Positions 37,435-47,274 are shown, counted from the stretch's first letter. The stretch: 64,000 nt of DNA from Cycloclasticus pugetii PS-1 (GCF_000384415.1 NZ_ARVU01000001.1:1178001-1242000), one strand, 5' to 3'. Notes: generated from the letters alone by a model not told the origin. Numbers and translations are program-made.

Positions 37435-38252
37435 TTAATAAGTTTACTGCTGCTTTTCTTTTGTTATTGTTTACCACACCTGTTCTTGCTGAACTTATTT
37501 TTCACCCTTTAAAGCACAAACAACCTGTCGATGTTATCAGTAGCATCAAACCTTTTTTACAACCTCATGAGACAGTGGGAGCCGGTTATAACGAATTAAT
37601 TCTGCGTGTTGACCCTCAAAACCTATCCGATATTAAAAGACTCATTGAGCGATTAGACCAACCTGCTCACCGCTTAGTTATTCATGTAAATCGTGATGGT
37701 CAGTTTAATCAGCAAACAAAGGGTTATAACGTCAACAGTCATATCAATATTGATACCCGTCATAATGCAAAAAGTGCCATCGATGGCGAACTAAAAATAT
37801 ATAGTACAAAAGACCAATCAAATGAAAAGAACAATCAGAGCATACAAGTTTTAGAAGGACATACCGCTTATATATCAGATGGTGTCAGTGAACCTGTTAA
37901 TAGTGTCCATATCCAACAATATAACAACCATCATCATATCTCAGCCTCTACAGACTATCGTGAAGCCTCAAACGGGTTTTACGTTACGCCTCGGTTATCG
38001 AATGATTCCGTTATTCTAGACATTGCTCCTTGGTATGAAGAAGCCTTGTCTGAAAATAGAACCTCGGCGCACTTTACCCGCGCCTCAAGTGTTATTCGCG
38101 GGCGGCTAAACACCTGGATTAAATTAACAGGCATTGATGAAATCACTCAGCAAACCAACTCTAAAATTCTTGGCAGTCAGTCTAAAACATCTATAAAAAA
38201 TAATACTATTTGGATAAAAATTGTCGACCTAGATGCACAATCAACTCAATAA
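37431..38252 (+). CDS. Secretin-N-domain-like periplasmic protein
   Basis: 273 residues from the ATG at 37431 (ATGA overlap with the preceding gene). The signal peptide ends TTPVLA. FHPLKHKQPVDVISSIKPFLQPHETVGAGYNELILRVDPQNLSDIKRLIERLDQP (about 22-75) has the layout of a secretin NolW/N-domain: peptide ending in a residue pair that selects a short helix. No secretin channel follows, so the protein is a soluble relative. Such proteins accompany type IV pilus or nodulation secretins elsewhere; here only the coupled DUF7931 gene lies next to it. Role unknown. Confidence 0.6.
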   Translation: MINKFTAAFLLLLFTTPVLAELIFHPLKHKQPVDVISSIKPFLQPHETVGAGYNELILRVDPQNLSDIKRLIERLDQPAHRLVIHVNRDGQFNQQTKGYNVNSHINIDTRHNAKSAIDGELKIYSTKDQSNEKNNQSIQVLEGHTAYISDGVSEPVNSVHIQQYNNHHHISASTDYREASNGFYVTPRLSNDSVILDIAPWYEEALSENRTSAHFTRASSVIRGRLNTWIKLTGIDEITQQTNSKILGSQSKTSIKNNTIWIKIVDLDAQSTQ

Positions 38253-38255
38253 ATG

Positions 38256-39611
38256 TCAGTTTTTAGGAAACACTATTGTCCATTTTTGCCCGCCTAACCG
38301 ACTTTGGCCCGATGTTAACGTTCCTTTATACAGTGATACCAATTCATTCACGACCGCTAAGCCAATGCCATGACCATGAACAGACTCATCAGCCCTAATC
38401 CCCCTTTTTAAAACATTTTCAATTTCATCATCACAAATCCCAACCCCATCATCCTCAATGGTAATTTCAATACTTGAAGATGAATCATTCGTTACCTTTT
38501 TAACACTAACTTCTACAACCGTATTCGCCCATTTAAAAGCATTATCTAATAAATTACCAAACAGCTCAAAAACATCCCCTTTTTCTGCATTAAACAAAAG
38601 ATTCGGCTCAATATCTTTTATCACCTTCAATGATTTATCAGCATAGACTTTGTTTAATGAATCGATAATTTGCGACACTATTAACTCTACATCTAACGGT
38701 TTTGCTAACGTCTGGTGTCCTTTAGCTGCAGCTTTTTGCAACTGATAATCAACCATTTGCCTCATTAGCAAGGTTTGATTCTCAATAACTTTTTTATCGT
38801 CTTGCGATAAATTTTCTTTTTCATAAATCCCCGTTAAAACGGATAAAGGGGTTTTTAAACTATGTGCCAAATCAGCCAAGGTATTTCGGTAGCGTTTTAA
38901 ATGTGTTCTCTCGTTATCAATAAGCTTATTGAGTGTATTAGCAACCTCTTTTAATTCATGACTATAATCGTTATCTAAATACTTTGCATCGCCGGTTTGA
39001 ATGCTTTCTAGGTCATCAACTATATGCCTTAACGGCCTTAAGCTAACCCTTATAATCCAAAACTGTAAAATAATTAATATCAGCCCGATGCCACCTAACC
39101 ATTGCCATAAAACAGATCGGAATCCAGCTATCTGATAATCCACACTTGAGGTAGACTCAATAACAACAAATTCAAAAGTCTTCTGCTGAGAGTGTTCGTT
39201 TTCCAGCGTTGCTTTATAGTGTAAAGCAACACTTTCTTGACGGCCCGGGTGGTTTTTTATATAGGCTTTTTGACCTAGCTTTAAACGCTTAATGGGCTCT
39301 ATTAATTTACCTATCGATGAGGTACTTCGCCAAACCATTTCACCGTTAAGGTCAAAAATATAGGCATATAAGCCTGAACTAAGCTGTGAGAACCTCGGTT
39401 CTGATAAGTTAGTCGGCATCACTAGTTTATTGGTACGGCTGATTTCGGCTTTTCCAAGAATAGAGTACAGGTGAATTTGAAGTCGGTCGTTTAAAGCATT
39501 TTGTGCGCCTTTTTGATAGGCCGCATCTAAAACTACGCCTGCTAAGCCTAAAAAGCAAAACAACACCACACTGGCAGAAAAAATTAACCGAGACTGTATG
39601 CTGTTATTCAT
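38256..39611 (-). CDS. PhoQ-like sensor histidine kinase
   Basis: 451 residues. TM1 (about 10-30), periplasmic sensor (31-165), TM2 (about 168-188), HAMP-like LRPLRHIVDDLESIQTGDAKYL, dimerisation His H250 in LADLAHSLKTPLSVLTG, ATPase domain with N-box NLLDNAFKWA, DDGVGI and GHGIGLAVV. Order and the LAHSLKTPL motif match PhoQ/EnvZ-type kinases. It is encoded downstream of its response regulator, 17 bp away. The sensor could respond to cations or membrane stress as in PhoQ, but that is family inference. Confidence 0.9.
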   Translation of the reverse strand: MNNSIQSRLIFSASVVLFCFLGLAGVVLDAAYQKGAQNALNDRLQIHLYSILGKAEISRTNKLVMPTNLSEPRFSQLSSGLYAYIFDLNGEMVWRSTSSIGKLIEPIKRLKLGQKAYIKNHPGRQESVALHYKATLENEHSQQKTFEFVVIESTSSVDYQIAGFRSVLWQWLGGIGLILIILQFWIIRVSLRPLRHIVDDLESIQTGDAKYLDNDYSHELKEVANTLNKLIDNERTHLKRYRNTLADLAHSLKTPLSVLTGIYEKENLSQDDKKVIENQTLLMRQMVDYQLQKAAAKGHQTLAKPLDVELIVSQIIDSLNKVYADKSLKVIKDIEPNLLFNAEKGDVFELFGNLLDNAFKWANTVVEVSVKKVTNDSSSSIEITIEDDGVGICDDEIENVLKRGIRADESVHGHGIGLAVVNELVSLYKGTLTSGQSRLGGQKWTIVFPKN

Positions 39612-39628
39612 CTACAGCTTTAAACTAA

Positions 39629-40309
39629 CTAGTGATTAAGCGGAATGGAAAAGCGATAGCCTCGTCCTCTTAGTGTTTCTATCGGCTTGTGTTGATCATT
39701 GGGGTCTAATTTTTTGCGCAATCGGCCTACAAACACTTCAATTACATTACTATCACGGTCAAAATCTTGATCATATATATGCTCCGTAATTTCAGTTTTT
39801 GAAATAACCTTACCAGAATGCATCATCATATATTCCAGCATTTTATATTCATAAGCGGTTAATACAACAGGCTTTTCATCCACCAAAACCTGCTGTGCAC
39901 TGCTATCCAATGATATTGGGCCACACACAAGCATTGGAGATGCAACACCGGCAGAACGACGAATCAACGCATTCATCCGCGCTAATAGCTCTTCGGTATG
40001 AAATGGCTTAACTAAATAGTCATCTGCGCCTGCCTCTAAACCCTCAACCTTTTCTTCCCAACGTGCACGAGCTGTCAATATAAGTATTGGGAAATTGATA
40101 TCTTTAGCACGAAGCTGCTTTATAACTTCCATCCCTGGGATATCTGGCAAGCCAAGGTCTACAATCGCAATATCAATGGGGTACTCTGTACCAAAATAAA
40201 GAGCATCAGTACCATTATCTGTCGCATCGACAGCAAACCCCCTCTTCGTTAAATTCTCAACCAGTTGCTCCTGCAAGGATTGATCATCTTCAACTACAAG
40301 AACTCGCAT
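39629..40309 (-). CDS. PhoP-like OmpR-family response regulator
   Basis: 226 residues. The receiver domain has EDD (7-9), D51 in IAIVDLGLPD, T in ILTARARW, K in YLVKPFHTEEL. Winged-helix C-terminal domain ends VIEVFVGRLRKKLDPNDQ and TLRGRGYRFS. It lies upstream of the sensor kinase and 15 bp downstream of a PepSY gene, so the three form one operon. The PhoP label is by similarity of length, receiver and recognition helix; the regulon is unknown. Confidence 0.9.
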   Translation of the reverse strand: MRVLVVEDDQSLQEQLVENLTKRGFAVDATDNGTDALYFGTEYPIDIAIVDLGLPDIPGMEVIKQLRAKDINFPILILTARARWEEKVEGLEAGADDYLVKPFHTEELLARMNALIRRSAGVASPMLVCGPISLDSSAQQVLVDEKPVVLTAYEYKMLEYMMMHSGKVISKTEITEHIYDQDFDRDSNVIEVFVGRLRKKLDPNDQHKPIETLRGRGYRFSIPLNH

Positions 40310-40324
40310 AAAAAAACCTTTCCG

Positions 40325-40591
40325 TTATTTTCGTGTACCTTGAACACGAATTTTTTTAACATGTCCTTTATCAGTCAACACCTTGATTACGTGAACTGGT
40401 TGCCCATTCATTTGCTTTGTTTGAGCGTCAAGAACCTTCCCTTTACTATTCTTTTTAACTGTCTTGATCGCTTCATCCAAACTGATAATATCTGCAACAG
40501 CTAACACAATCATCTCATCACACGCTAAAACATGACTTGAAATAGCCATATTGCAAAAAATAGTGAACAAAATTACTTTTAAAGTGCGCAT
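40325..40591 (-). CDS. Small periplasmic PepSY-domain protein
   Basis: 88 residues with a signal peptide ending SHVLA. The PepSY core is ISLDEAIKTVKKNSKGKVLDAQTKQMNGQPVHVIKVLTDKGHVKKIRV (about 36-82), a secreted inhibitor-like fold. Small PepSY proteins often lie beside PhoPQ-type operons and may tune the sensor. It is first in the PepSY-regulator-kinase unit. The gene is short but the domain is clear. Confidence 0.85.
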   Translation of the reverse strand: MRTLKVILFTIFCNMAISSHVLACDEMIVLAVADIISLDEAIKTVKKNSKGKVLDAQTKQMNGQPVHVIKVLTDKGHVKKIRVQGTRK

Positions 40592-40675
40592 ATCATTATA
40601 AAAAGCTCATTGAGTGGTTAACAGTTTATTCATTTCGCATGAATTTTAGCTGAATATTTTATCTTCTATACGCCT

Positions 40676-41647
40676 CTAAAACAAAAAGACTTTATTCAGT
40701 GTTGTAAAGTTAGCCATGAACGATGCCGTAGCAGCGCCCATACTTTTTGCCAATTTCTCAAGAAAGGGTTGCTGGGCTGTAAAATCAACAATTTTCTCTT
40801 CGCCAATTTCATTCTTCGCAACAGATCGAACATCACCAATAGCATCAGTCAAACCTAATTCAATACTCTCAGAGCCAGCCCACACTAGACCACTAAATAA
40901 ATCTGGGTTTTCTGCTAAACGCTCTCCTCTGCCACTTTTTACAGACTCGATAAATTCTGTATGAATATCGTTCAACATCCCTTGAACGTGTGCTTTTTCA
41001 GCAGGTTTTACGTTGGAAAATGGGTCTAAAAATCCTTTATGCTCTCCGGCAGTATATAAACGACGCTCTACACCCAATGATTTCATCGTGTCCGTAAAGC
41101 CAAAGCCATTCATCACCACGCCAATTGAGCCGACAATGCTAGATTGGTTGACAAATATTTTATCCGCCGCTGACGCGATAAAATAACAGCCAGAGGCACA
41201 TAAATCCTCAACCACTGCATAAATTGGTAGTGTTGGGTGAGTATTTTTGAGCTCTCGAATAGCCTCATAAACATAACTCGATTGTACGGGACTTCCACCA
41301 GGAGAATTCACCCGTAAAACAATTCCTTTAGTGTTGGGGTCTTTAACTGCATTTTTTAGACTTTTAATAATACTCTCAGCATCTGCCTCGCCACCCGAAA
41401 CAATGATTCCTTTAACATCAACCATCGCGGTATGTGGACCTTTTGATAATGTGCTTACATCAGACATCGGTGACATAGCCAAGCTACTGATAAAAATGAT
41501 GTAGGTTAACAATAAAAGCTTGAAAAAAATATTCCATCGTCGTGTCCGTCGTTGCTCTATGACAGAAGCCAAAGCGACCTTCTCTAATACAGATCTCTCC
41601 CACTGTTGATCATTCGGTATTGATTTATCTTTGTTAAAAAACGCCAT
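40676..41647 (-). CDS. S49 signal-peptide peptidase (SppA/SohB type)
   Basis: 323 residues with one N-terminal transmembrane helix (about 41-60). Catalytic serine S152 in DLCASGCYFIASAA and lysine K204 in TAGEHKGFLDPF; substrate loop GIVLRVNSPGGSPVQSS and IVGSIGVVMNGF are typical. It has a single peptidase domain, like the short SppA form in Pseudomonas. It cleaves leftover signal peptides in the membrane. It follows the HAD and rluC genes, 2 bp from the HAD gene, the same order seen in Pseudomonas (rne, rluC, HAD, sppA). Confidence 0.9.
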   Translation of the reverse strand: MAFFNKDKSIPNDQQWERSVLEKVALASVIEQRRTRRWNIFFKLLLLTYIIFISSLAMSPMSDVSTLSKGPHTAMVDVKGIIVSGGEADAESIIKSLKNAVKDPNTKGIVLRVNSPGGSPVQSSYVYEAIRELKNTHPTLPIYAVVEDLCASGCYFIASAADKIFVNQSSIVGSIGVVMNGFGFTDTMKSLGVERRLYTAGEHKGFLDPFSNVKPAEKAHVQGMLNDIHTEFIESVKSGRGERLAENPDLFSGLVWAGSESIELGLTDAIGDVRSVAKNEIGEEKIVDFTAQQPFLEKLAKSMGAATASFMANFTTLNKVFLF

Positions 41648-41649
41648 TC

Positions 41650-42294
41650 TTACCCCTCAAATATTTCCATTAAATTATTAATACACGCTACCGGCATCTG
41701 TTTTGATAATATTTCATGTGAGTGGGCACCCGTGGTGACGCCTATGCTGGATACACCTGCATTATTCGCCATCTTTAAATCTAATGTTGAGTCACCAATC
41801 ATTATCGCCTTGTCTGGCTGGATACCACTTTCGTCAAGAATATCAAATAACATATGTGGGCTAGGTTTCGATTGCATTTTTTCAGCACACCTAAGGTGGT
41901 CGAAATAAGGGCGAAGCCCTGTTCCATCAAGGCTTCTATCCAAACCTGATTGCCCTTTACCCGTCGCCACTGCTAACGTTTTACCCATTTGTTTTAACTT
42001 TTCCAAGGTCGGTAATGTATCAACAAACAAGTCTTTTGTTGAAATCTTTTTAGCTAAATAAACCTCACGATAGGCAGCAACCATGGCTATTTTTTCATCA
42101 TCAGACAGCTCTGGAAATAAGGTTACCATTGCCTCTGACAGGCTCAGGCCAATAATATCTTTACAGGCTTGTTGGCTAGGTTGATCTATGCCTTGGTGCT
42201 TAGCTATTATCTGAATGCACTCAACAATCCAATCAATAGAGTCTACTAGGGTGCCATCCCAATCAAAAATTATTAAATCGTACTGAGTAATCAT
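41650..42294 (-). CDS. HAD-family phosphatase (Gph/YjjG-like)
   Basis: 214 residues. Motif I DWDGTLVDS (D11 nucleophile, D13), cap helix region, motif II ATGKGQSG, Lys in CAEKMQSKPSP and motif III MIGDSTLDLKMANNAG. Typical of phosphoglycolate or nucleotide 5'-phosphatases. The start overlaps the rluC stop by four bases. Substrate unknown; the rluC-HAD-sppA neighbourhood is conserved in gammaproteobacteria. Confidence 0.88.
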   Translation of the reverse strand: MITQYDLIIFDWDGTLVDSIDWIVECIQIIAKHQGIDQPSQQACKDIIGLSLSEAMVTLFPELSDDEKIAMVAAYREVYLAKKISTKDLFVDTLPTLEKLKQMGKTLAVATGKGQSGLDRSLDGTGLRPYFDHLRCAEKMQSKPSPHMLFDILDESGIQPDKAIMIGDSTLDLKMANNAGVSSIGVTTGAHSHEILSKQMPVACINNLMEIFEG

Positions 42295-43229
42295 AGTGTT
42301 TTTAAAAACATTTCAAGTTCGTTATCTAGAGGCGCTTCAAACATGACCTTTTTTTCACTTAAGGGGTGTATAAACTCAAGCTTGCTTGCATGTAAAAAAA
42401 GCCTCATTAAGCCTTTCTCGCGGTAAGATTTATACTGTGCCGGTGTTGAATAGCGCTCATCTCCGGCAATAGGGTGACCAAAATGCTTAGCATGCACCCT
42501 TATTTGGTGTGTTCGACCCGTTTTAGGCGACGCTGATACTAAGGTTGCCCCTTTATATTGCGCCAATTTCTCAAACAAGGTTTCCGACTTTTTACCCTCA
42601 GGGTGAACACGCACCCTGTGTTCGCCACTTTCTAATGTCCGCTTTTCCAACGGTGCATTCACGTTGACGGACTGTTTATGGATAACACCACAGAGTAATG
42701 CTGTGTATGTTTTGCTTATTGTTCTATTGCGTAATAATGATTGCAGTCCATTTAACATTTTTCTATTTTTTGCGATCAATAAACAGCCAGAGGTCGCCTT
42801 ATCTAAACGATGAACTAATTCCAAATAACGCTCCTCTGGGCGTAAAAACCGTAATGTTTCAATTACCCCGTGACTGTTTGCCGTTCCGCCATGAACAGCC
42901 ATACCAGAAGGCTTATTAAGCACCAATAAGTGTTCGTCTTCATATATCACCCTTTCCTCAAGGCTCGACAACATCCACTTTGCTGGTGATGACGTGCTTT
43001 TTTCTTCCATTTTTACTGGTGGCACCCTCACCAGGTCATTGACCTTTAAACGATAGATGTTTTTTGCTCGCCCTTTATTAATCCTGACTTCCCCACGGCG
43101 AATAATCTTGTATATATGGCTTTTAGGAACGCCTTTTAACTGCGTCATTAAAAAATTATCCAAGCGTTGACCTACTGAATTTTCGTCGACCTCAATAAAC
43201 CGAACTTTGTCATACGCCTCTGTTTTCAT
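42291..43229 (-). CDS. rluC: 23S rRNA pseudouridine synthase RluC
   Basis: 312 residues. S4 RNA-binding domain (about 18-70: VGQRLDNFLMTQLKGVPKSHIYKIIRRGEVRINKGR), then catalytic D143 in LVHRLDKATSGCLLIAK and HQIRVHAKHFGHPIAGDERYS. RluC makes pseudouridine at three positions in 23S rRNA. It is divergent from rne with a 490-bp leader between them, as in E. coli, which favours RluC over RluD. It starts an operon with the HAD and S49 genes. Confidence 0.94.
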   Translation of the reverse strand: MKTEAYDKVRFIEVDENSVGQRLDNFLMTQLKGVPKSHIYKIIRRGEVRINKGRAKNIYRLKVNDLVRVPPVKMEEKSTSSPAKWMLSSLEERVIYEDEHLLVLNKPSGMAVHGGTANSHGVIETLRFLRPEERYLELVHRLDKATSGCLLIAKNRKMLNGLQSLLRNRTISKTYTALLCGVIHKQSVNVNAPLEKRTLESGEHRVRVHPEGKKSETLFEKLAQYKGATLVSASPKTGRTHQIRVHAKHFGHPIAGDERYSTPAQYKSYREKGLMRLFLHASKLEFIHPLSEKKVMFEAPLDNELEMFLKTL

Positions 43230-43720
43230 ATAGTTTTAACTTTAGTGTATATCTGATTGATGTTATTAGCTTAATTTGCTATAGTCCGAAAAGTTTAATA
43301 GGTATTAGATAAGAATTATTAAACTCAGTGAACATGATAACGATTGTCTGTTAGCAAAGCTAATCTGTCGTTTTATAACTCGCCCTTTGGGGTGGTTACA
43401 TTGAAGTAGGTCAGCTACTTTATTCAGCTTTACAACAGGATCTGAATGCATCAGTTACACAACTGGCATTCAAACGGGTTTTATTTGCTCGACCCATGAT
43501 GAGCGATTTTTAATTGCCCATAAATACAGAAATTTAATACGGACATTTCAATAAAGCCAATTAATAAAATAAGTTTAAGCTTTTATGTCTGAACCAAGTG
43601 AGAAACAAACTATTTTTAAACCACTAAAATTTAAAGATAACAATTAGTATATGAAACTACTCCACCTTTCTCGCCTCCCAATAATTTCTGTGCACTATGC
43701 GGCATCAGGAAAAGAAACAA
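43230..43720 (+). promoter_or_regulatory. Long leader/promoter region of rne with hairpins
   Basis: A 490-bp gap between divergent rluC and rne with no gene. A hairpin AAGTAG-GTCAG-CTACTT lies at 43404-43420. In E. coli the rne 5' UTR of about 360 nt binds RNase E and limits its own synthesis. This long leader and hairpin fit that arrangement; autoregulation is inferred. Confidence 0.55.
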
Positions 43721-46213
43721 ATGAAAAGAATGTTAATCAATGCCACTCACACAGAAGAGTTACGAGTGGCCCTTGTCGACGGACAAAAACTATATGACCT
43801 TGATATAGAGGTACCTGCAAGAGAACAGAAAAAATCAAATATATATAAAGGACTTATTACCCGCGTAGAACGTAGCTTAGAAGCCGTTTTTGTTGACTAT
43901 GGTGCTAACCGCCATGGTTTCCTTCCATTTAAAGAAATTACCGGTCAAGCGATTGGCTTAGACACCCAAGATATAAAAGACAAAAACCAAATTAAAGAAG
44001 GTTTGGAAATTGTCGTACAAGTTGAAAAAGAAGAGCGTGGCAATAAAGGCGCAGCGCTGACAACACAAATTAGCTTAGCAGGTAGCTATTTAGTATTAAT
44101 GCCAAACAACCCGGGTTCGGGCGGTATTTCACGCCGTATTGACGGTGATAATAGAACAGCTTTACGCGAAGTACTTGATCAACTTGAAATTCCAGAAAAT
44201 ATTGGCCTCATCGTTCGTACTGCCGGTGTTGGTAAGTCAGTCGAAGAGCTCCAATGGGACTTAAACTATCTTACACATTTGTGGGATGCCATTAGTCTCG
44301 CTTCAAAAGACCGTAAAGCGCCCTATTTGATCTTCCAAGAAAGCAACTTTGTTATCCGTTCTATTCGTGATTACTTACGTGCTGATATTGATGAAGTTCT
44401 GATTGATAGTGAAGCATCATTTAATTTAGCACATGATTTTATGCAGCAAATTATGCCGCAATATTTATCGCGCGTTAAACTTTACGAAGACTCCGTTCCT
44501 TTGTTCACGCGTTACCAAATCGAAAGCCAAATTGAAACCGCTTACGGACGTGAAGTCCCTCTTCCATCTGGTGGGTCTATTGTTATAGACCCAACTGAAG
44601 CGCTCACCTCCATCGACATCAACTCAGCTCGTGCTACAAAAGGTGCTGACTTTGAAACGACCGCACTCAATATCAACCTTGAAGCTGCTGATGAGATTGC
44701 AAGACAACTTCGTATTCGTGATATGGGCGGCCTATTCGTCATCGATTTCATTGATATGGGGCCTACTAAAAATCAACGGATGGTAGAAAATCGCATTAAA
44801 GAAGCGATGAAGCATGACAGAGCACGTATTCAATTCAGCAGAATTTCACGCTTTGGTTTATTGGAAATGTCTCGTCAACGAATCCATTCATCGCTAACAG
44901 AGTCTAGCTTGCCTGTTTGCCCACGCTGTCATGGCCAGGGTACTATTCGAAGTGTTGAATCGCTCTCTTTATCCATTATTCGCATTCTGGAAGAAGAAGC
45001 GATGAAAGAGCATACAGCGCGGGTAGTTGTTCATGTCCCCATTGATTGCGCGACTTTTGTTCTTAACGAAAAACGTTCTGAAGTTGAGCAAATTGAAGAG
45101 ACTCATAAAGTATCGTTGATTATCGTTCCTGATAAACATCTTGAAACACCTCATTACGAAATAGAACGAATTCGTACAAAAGAAGCAAAACAAGATACGG
45201 CTGCCAGTCATGAGCGCTTACAAAATAGTAAGACTCGAGATGCTAAACCATATCAACGTGAAGCCGTCAGCCAAGAAACGGCCGCCGTTAAGAATGTTAT
45301 GCCTGCTACACAACGCCCAACAGCACCATCAAACGTAGCCAACGATGGTTTCTTTAAGCGTTTGTTAAGCAAAATAGTGCCGTCATCAGAAAAACAACCT
45401 GTTAAAAAAGAGCCGGCTAAAGCAAATAAAACGAGCAATAATCAGCAAGGCAACCAACAACGCAACGCTAACCCAAACGAAAATAAAAATAGAAACCGTA
45501 ATAAAAACAGAAATAAAAATAGAAATAACAAAGATCAGAGTAAGCAGAACCCAAATACATCACAGGCTGCTAATGTTGATGGTTCAAACGAAAAAACAAA
45601 CCCAAAACCAGCTCAAACCAAACAAAACGATGCTGAGCAACCATCACGACCTAGAAGACGACGTAGATCCAATAAACGTTCACCTAACAGCGATGCACCT
45701 AAGTCACAAAACACTAATATTGACGAATCTAAGCCTGTAGAATCTAAGCCTGTAGAATCTAAGCCTGTAGAATCTAAGCCTGTAGAGTCTAAATCTGTAG
45801 AGTCTAAATCTGTAGAGTCTAAATCTGTAGAGTCTAAATCTGTAGAGTCTAAATCTGTAGAGTCTAAATCTGTAGAGTCTAAACCTGTAGAAGCTAAGTC
45901 CACTGAAACTGGTAACACAGGGGTTAAAAACGGTACTCGCCACCCTCGCAGAAGAAGGCGTACAACAAGCAACAAACCTAAGCCTCTCGACACGGCAAAT
46001 GGCTCACCAGAAACCAATCAAGGTGCAGCCACTTCAAAGCCAGTAGATGTAGAGTCTAAGCCTGTAGAGTCTAAGCCTGTAGAGTCTAAGCCTGTAGAGT
46101 CTAAGCCTGTAGAGTCTAAGCCTGTAGAGTCTAAGCCTGTAGAGGCTAAGCCTGTAGAAGCTAAGCCTGTGGAGCCTAAACCTGTTGAGTCATTAACCAA
46201 AGATCAACAGTAA
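43721..46213 (+). CDS. rne: Ribonuclease E
   Basis: 830 residues from the ATG at 43721, matching the usual start [22 protein letters not shown]; a longer start would add foreign residues. S1 domain (about 38-115), catalytic Asp residues near 299 (TSIDINS) and 342 ([10 protein letters not shown]), and zinc-link Cys at about 400 and 403 in CPRCHGQG. The C-terminal half is disordered, arginine- and asparagine-rich ([28 protein letters not shown]) with two runs of SKPVE-type pentads. It starts mRNA decay and rRNA processing on the membrane-bound degradosome. Confidence 0.96.
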   Translation: MKRMLINATHTEELRVALVDGQKLYDLDIEVPAREQKKSNIYKGLITRVERSLEAVFVDYGANRHGFLPFKEITGQAIGLDTQDIKDKNQIKEGLEIVVQVEKEERGNKGAALTTQISLAGSYLVLMPNNPGSGGISRRIDGDNRTALREVLDQLEIPENIGLIVRTAGVGKSVEELQWDLNYLTHLWDAISLASKDRKAPYLIFQESNFVIRSIRDYLRADIDEVLIDSEASFNLAHDFMQQIMPQYLSRVKLYEDSVPLFTRYQIESQIETAYGREVPLPSGGSIVIDPTEALTSIDINSARATKGADFETTALNINLEAADEIARQLRIRDMGGLFVIDFIDMGPTKNQRMVENRIKEAMKHDRARIQFSRISRFGLLEMSRQRIHSSLTESSLPVCPRCHGQGTIRSVESLSLSIIRILEEEAMKEHTARVVVHVPIDCATFVLNEKRSEVEQIEETHKVSLIIVPDKHLETPHYEIERIRTKEAKQDTAASHERLQNSKTRDAKPYQREAVSQETAAVKNVMPATQRPTAPSNVANDGFFKRLLSKIVPSSEKQPVKKEPAKANKTSNNQQGNQQRNANPNENKNRNRNKNRNKNRNNKDQSKQNPNTSQAANVDGSNEKTNPKPAQTKQNDAEQPSRPRRRRRSNKRSPNSDAPKSQNTNIDESKPVESKPVESKPVESKPVESKSVESKSVESKSVESKSVESKSVESKSVESKPVEAKSTETGNTGVKNGTRHPRRRRRTTSNKPKPLDTANGSPETNQGAATSKPVDVESKPVESKPVESKPVESKPVESKPVESKPVEAKPVEAKPVEPKPVESLTKDQQ
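45725..45889 (+). repeat. 15-bp tandem repeat array 1 in rne (11 units)
   Basis: Eleven in-frame 15-bp units encode ESKPV or ESKSV (four, then six, then one). Unit sequences drift between CCT and TCT and between GAA and GAG in blocks, as expected from repeat expansion by slippage or unequal exchange. Confidence 0.95.
46052..46186 (+). repeat. 15-bp tandem repeat array 2 in rne (9 units)
   Basis: Nine in-frame 15-bp units encode ESKPV (six), EAKPV (two) and EPKPV (one). The first six are near-identical at DNA level, implying recent expansion. Confidence 0.95.
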
Positions 46214-46250
46214 TTACACACTGTCAAAAAAAGTAGTTAAAACGTTATAA

Positions 46251-46290
46251 ACCAATAAAGGCCTCAGCAAAAACTGGGGCCTTTATTGGT
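46251..46290 (+). terminator. Terminator of rne
   Basis: 17-bp stem ACCAATAAAGGCCTCAG (46251-46267) with CTGGGGCCTTTATTGGT (46274-46290) around a 6-base loop, one G-U. It lies 37 bases after the rne stop. Confidence 0.85.
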
Positions 46291-46322
46291 CTTCTAATCT
46301 TATAAACCGAACAAACTAAGAG

Positions 46323-46775
46323 TCACTGTGCTGCTTTAAGTTGAATCGCTACTACATCGCCTCTGACACAGGTTATGCCATCACTTTGTAACTCTGTTTT
46401 AATAAAATATTTTCTACCCTCAACCTTTTCCACTGTGGCACGTAATTCAACTTCCTTCATCGGAACTGGTTTTATATAGCGAAGGTTCATTGAGCCGGTC
46501 ACCATCTGAATGCTTCGGTCGTATTTATCATCATTTCCGACCTTTTTATGAGCATACGACAAGGCTGTATTGACTGAGTGACAATCAATTAAACTGGCAG
46601 AAATTCCGCCATACAAATAATTTGGCGGCCCAATCATGTATTCCTTAGGCGTCCATTGGCAAACTACTTCGTCACCTTCCCAATGACTTTCAATTTGCAA
46701 ACCATAAGGGTTATCTTGCCCACAACCAAAACATCCATTGGGTCTCATTTTTTCTTGTATTGATATTTTTTTCAT
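46323..46775 (-). CDS. PaaI-type hotdog thioesterase family protein
   Basis: 150 residues. N-terminal zinc-like CFGCGQDNPYGLQI (15-28), then hotdog-fold segments YLYGGISASLIDCHSVNTALS and IQMVTGSMNLRYIKPVPM. Pattern GG-x-x-x-x-x-x-D is characteristic of PaaI-like acyl-CoA thioesterases. Such enzymes release CoA from dead-end thioesters, which would suit the catabolic island starting upstream at 47 kb. The minus-strand start lies across a 500-bp gap from that operon. Substrate unknown. Confidence 0.82.
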   Translation of the reverse strand: MKKISIQEKMRPNGCFGCGQDNPYGLQIESHWEGDEVVCQWTPKEYMIGPPNYLYGGISASLIDCHSVNTALSYAHKKVGNDDKYDRSIQMVTGSMNLRYIKPVPMKEVELRATVEKVEGRKYFIKTELQSDGITCVRGDVVAIQLKAAQ

Positions 46776-47274
46776 AACATCCTTTATATAAGCGCTTCAA
46801 TTAATAACTAACGAGTTGTTGTTTTTCTAGATACCGCGAATCATAAGAATAACAAAGTCTATTATTTTTCTTAGACTAATTTAAAGCCCAAGCTTTTGTC
46901 GCCATAATTTCAACTAAGTTCATGAACAAGCAATAGGAGCCCGAATATAAGCCCTGTATAAAAAACCCCAAGCATAACGACTGACATCCGTTTTTTTCTC
47001 TTGCCAAGTCACCTAACGATTTTTATTGTCAGCATCCCTAGGTACTTTTTTATTCGTTGCATAAAGAGTTTTTATCAATTCTTTATTGTCTGCGTGGTTA
47101 TTAAGAAAAGCTTTAACTCGTCCTGTTAATATTCACTGGTAACCACTCAAGCTATCATTATTCTCGCGTCCATTTGTATTAATTCACTGGATAAACAACA
47201 TAACAATTGTTAGAATTTCAGGTTTATAAAAAGACTATTTAGCCTCAACAAAACCTGTACAGGAGTTAATATAA
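46776..47274. other. Intergenic region before the catabolic island
   Basis: 500 bp without a credible gene. It holds the divergent promoters of the thioesterase gene and the DUF35-thiolase operon, and the TetR-operator candidate at 47200-47213. A short CCCCAAGC/GCTTGG-like stretch near 46970 is not clearly structured. Confidence 0.45.
47200..47213. promoter_or_regulatory. Operator candidate for the island's TetR regulator (copy 1)
   Basis: ATAACAATTGTTAG, one base off the motif CTAAC-N4-GTTAG. It is 62 bp upstream of the DUF35 gene ATG. The same palindrome recurs at 56999, 57246 and 62895. Confidence 0.6.

Noticed and set aside
45725-46186. Tandem repeats as a possible CRISPR array
   Set aside because: Units are 15 bp, directly adjacent and in frame in rne, with no spacers or cas genes.
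45613-46200. Open antisense frames over the rne tail
   Set aside because: They arise from the 15-bp repeats, which are open in several frames. No SD or protein-like composition.
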